Below are positions 63,545 through 64,000 of a DNA stretch of 64,000 bases, piece by piece; the stretch's first letter is position 1, and every line of letters begins with the position of its first letter. The DNA is taken from contig CAWZYM010000105.1 in assembly GCA_963966185.1 (NCBI GenBank), positions 447,501-511,500 on the forward strand, in the 5' to 3' direction. The notes below the pieces were generated by a model. The model was given only the letters and a program-made list of their open reading frames with translations, had not been told where the DNA came from and made no database searches. A program made the position numbers and the translations under genes. The DNA is from Rhabditoides inermis. Taxonomy: Eukaryota; Nematoda; Chromadorea; Rhabditida; Rhabditidae.

Positions 63545-63792
63545 GTTGTTTTCAACTTTGTTTACTTGTTTACTTGTCATGTAAACATCAGATACAAACT
63601 CTTCATTGAGTCTAGTACACTTTAGATATCAAAATCTACAGTTTCGGACTTGTTTACAGTTTTGTTTACTTGTTTACATGACTTGTAAACACTATACCTT
63701 AACTCTCCTGAAGGTTTAGTATCGATTAGATATCAAAATCAGAAGATTTGGAGTTGTTTACATTTTTGTTTACTTGTTGACCTGAGTTGTTT
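63545..63792. repeat. 104-bp tandem repeats rich in TGTTTAC (forkhead-type) motifs, right copy
   Basis: Units start at about 63545, 63649 and 63753 (period 104). Each has TTTGTTTACTTGTTTAC-like clustered motifs followed by a reverse-complement TGTAAACA and, further on, AGTCTAGTACAC and TTAGATATCAAAA. The layout and period match the repeats at 4651-4985, though the sequences have diverged, and the orientation is the same. The third unit is incomplete. Confidence 0.88.
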
Positions 63793-64000
63793 ACCTAAAT
63801 AATTGTAGTTATTTATTTGTTACCTGTACCAAGTATGAACCTTCTACCTAAAAAAATAACAAAGTTTTAAATTTTGTAACATTTCTGAGTATTAAAAAAG
63901 CGGAAATTGAAAAATTAATTAAAATTCAAACATTAAATACAAATCTGAAATATTTCATGAATAAAGGTTTTACGGTAGTGACAATTAAATAGAAAAATCC
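63793..64000. other. AT-rich sequence to the window end, nothing recognised
   Basis: Very AT-rich, without a reading frame, repeat period or RNA motif that could be supported. Confidence 0.5.

Noticed and set aside
62349..63584. Minus- and plus-strand frames of 60-121 residues in the 520-bp repeats and hairpin region
   Set aside because: The frames are not conserved between the two repeat copies and some run through GC palindromes.

Overview
The window is eukaryotic repeat-dense DNA with no recognisable host gene, tRNA or rRNA gene. The best reading is a heterochromatic or satellite-rich region of an invertebrate animal, probably an arthropod. The grounds are two Jockey/CR1-type non-LTR retrotransposon fragments, animal-style satellites, (GACA)n-tailed repeats, small DNA transposons and a tRNA-derived SINE-like head. 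The species cannot be fixed from the sequence alone.

Layout: (1) 1-4462, a tandem array of a 1.18-kb non-coding unit (about 3.8 copies), each copy carrying a (GACA)n tract. (2) 4484-4520, two GC-rich hairpins, then 4651-6660, 104-bp repeats packed with TGTTTAC/GTAAACA motifs, split by a 5'-truncated LINE (4986-6608, minus strand, 7-bp target duplication). (3) 6671-7135, a 71-bp duplication and another (GACA)n-tailed repeat. (4) 7136-61316, a giant array of about 140 head-to-tail copies of a ~340-bp satellite, each with a (CT)n tract. The array is interrupted by a 3.07-kb insertion at 7990-11060 (inverted-repeat element, 2.1 kb of octamer polypyrimidine satellite, GC hairpin), by a 551-bp Mutator-like non-autonomous element (16122-16672, with a partial duplicate at 15494-15649), and by a doubly truncated, frameshifted LINE fragment (25418-26963). 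(5) 61317-61354, another GC-rich hairpin flush with the array end. (6) 61355-63345, AT-rich DNA, CT-rich tracts, a tRNA-like SINE head and two diverged copies of a ~520-bp repeat. (7) 63356-63461, three GC-rich hairpins, then 63545-63792, a second set of 104-bp TGTTTAC repeats, ending in plain AT-rich sequence.

The satellite has subtypes (here called A, A', B, B', C, D) that recur in fixed order. This gives higher-order repeats (a ~2.02-kb six-unit block at the right end) and multi-kilobase internal duplications at offsets of about 10.8, 11.6-12.0 and 16.1 kb. Short reading frames on both strands of every unit are by-products of the sequence: the CT tract changes length in 2-nt steps and puts the downstream part in all three frames.

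The most unusual structural features are: GC-rich hairpins lying at four block boundaries; the same order (GACACCATAG-tailed repeat, GC hairpins, 104-bp TGTTTAC repeats) on both sides of the satellite; and a perfect ATTGCGCAAT palindrome, the optimal C/EBP-type bZIP site, in nearly every satellite unit. No protein system can be built from this window; the only real coding sequence is retrotransposon reverse transcriptase.
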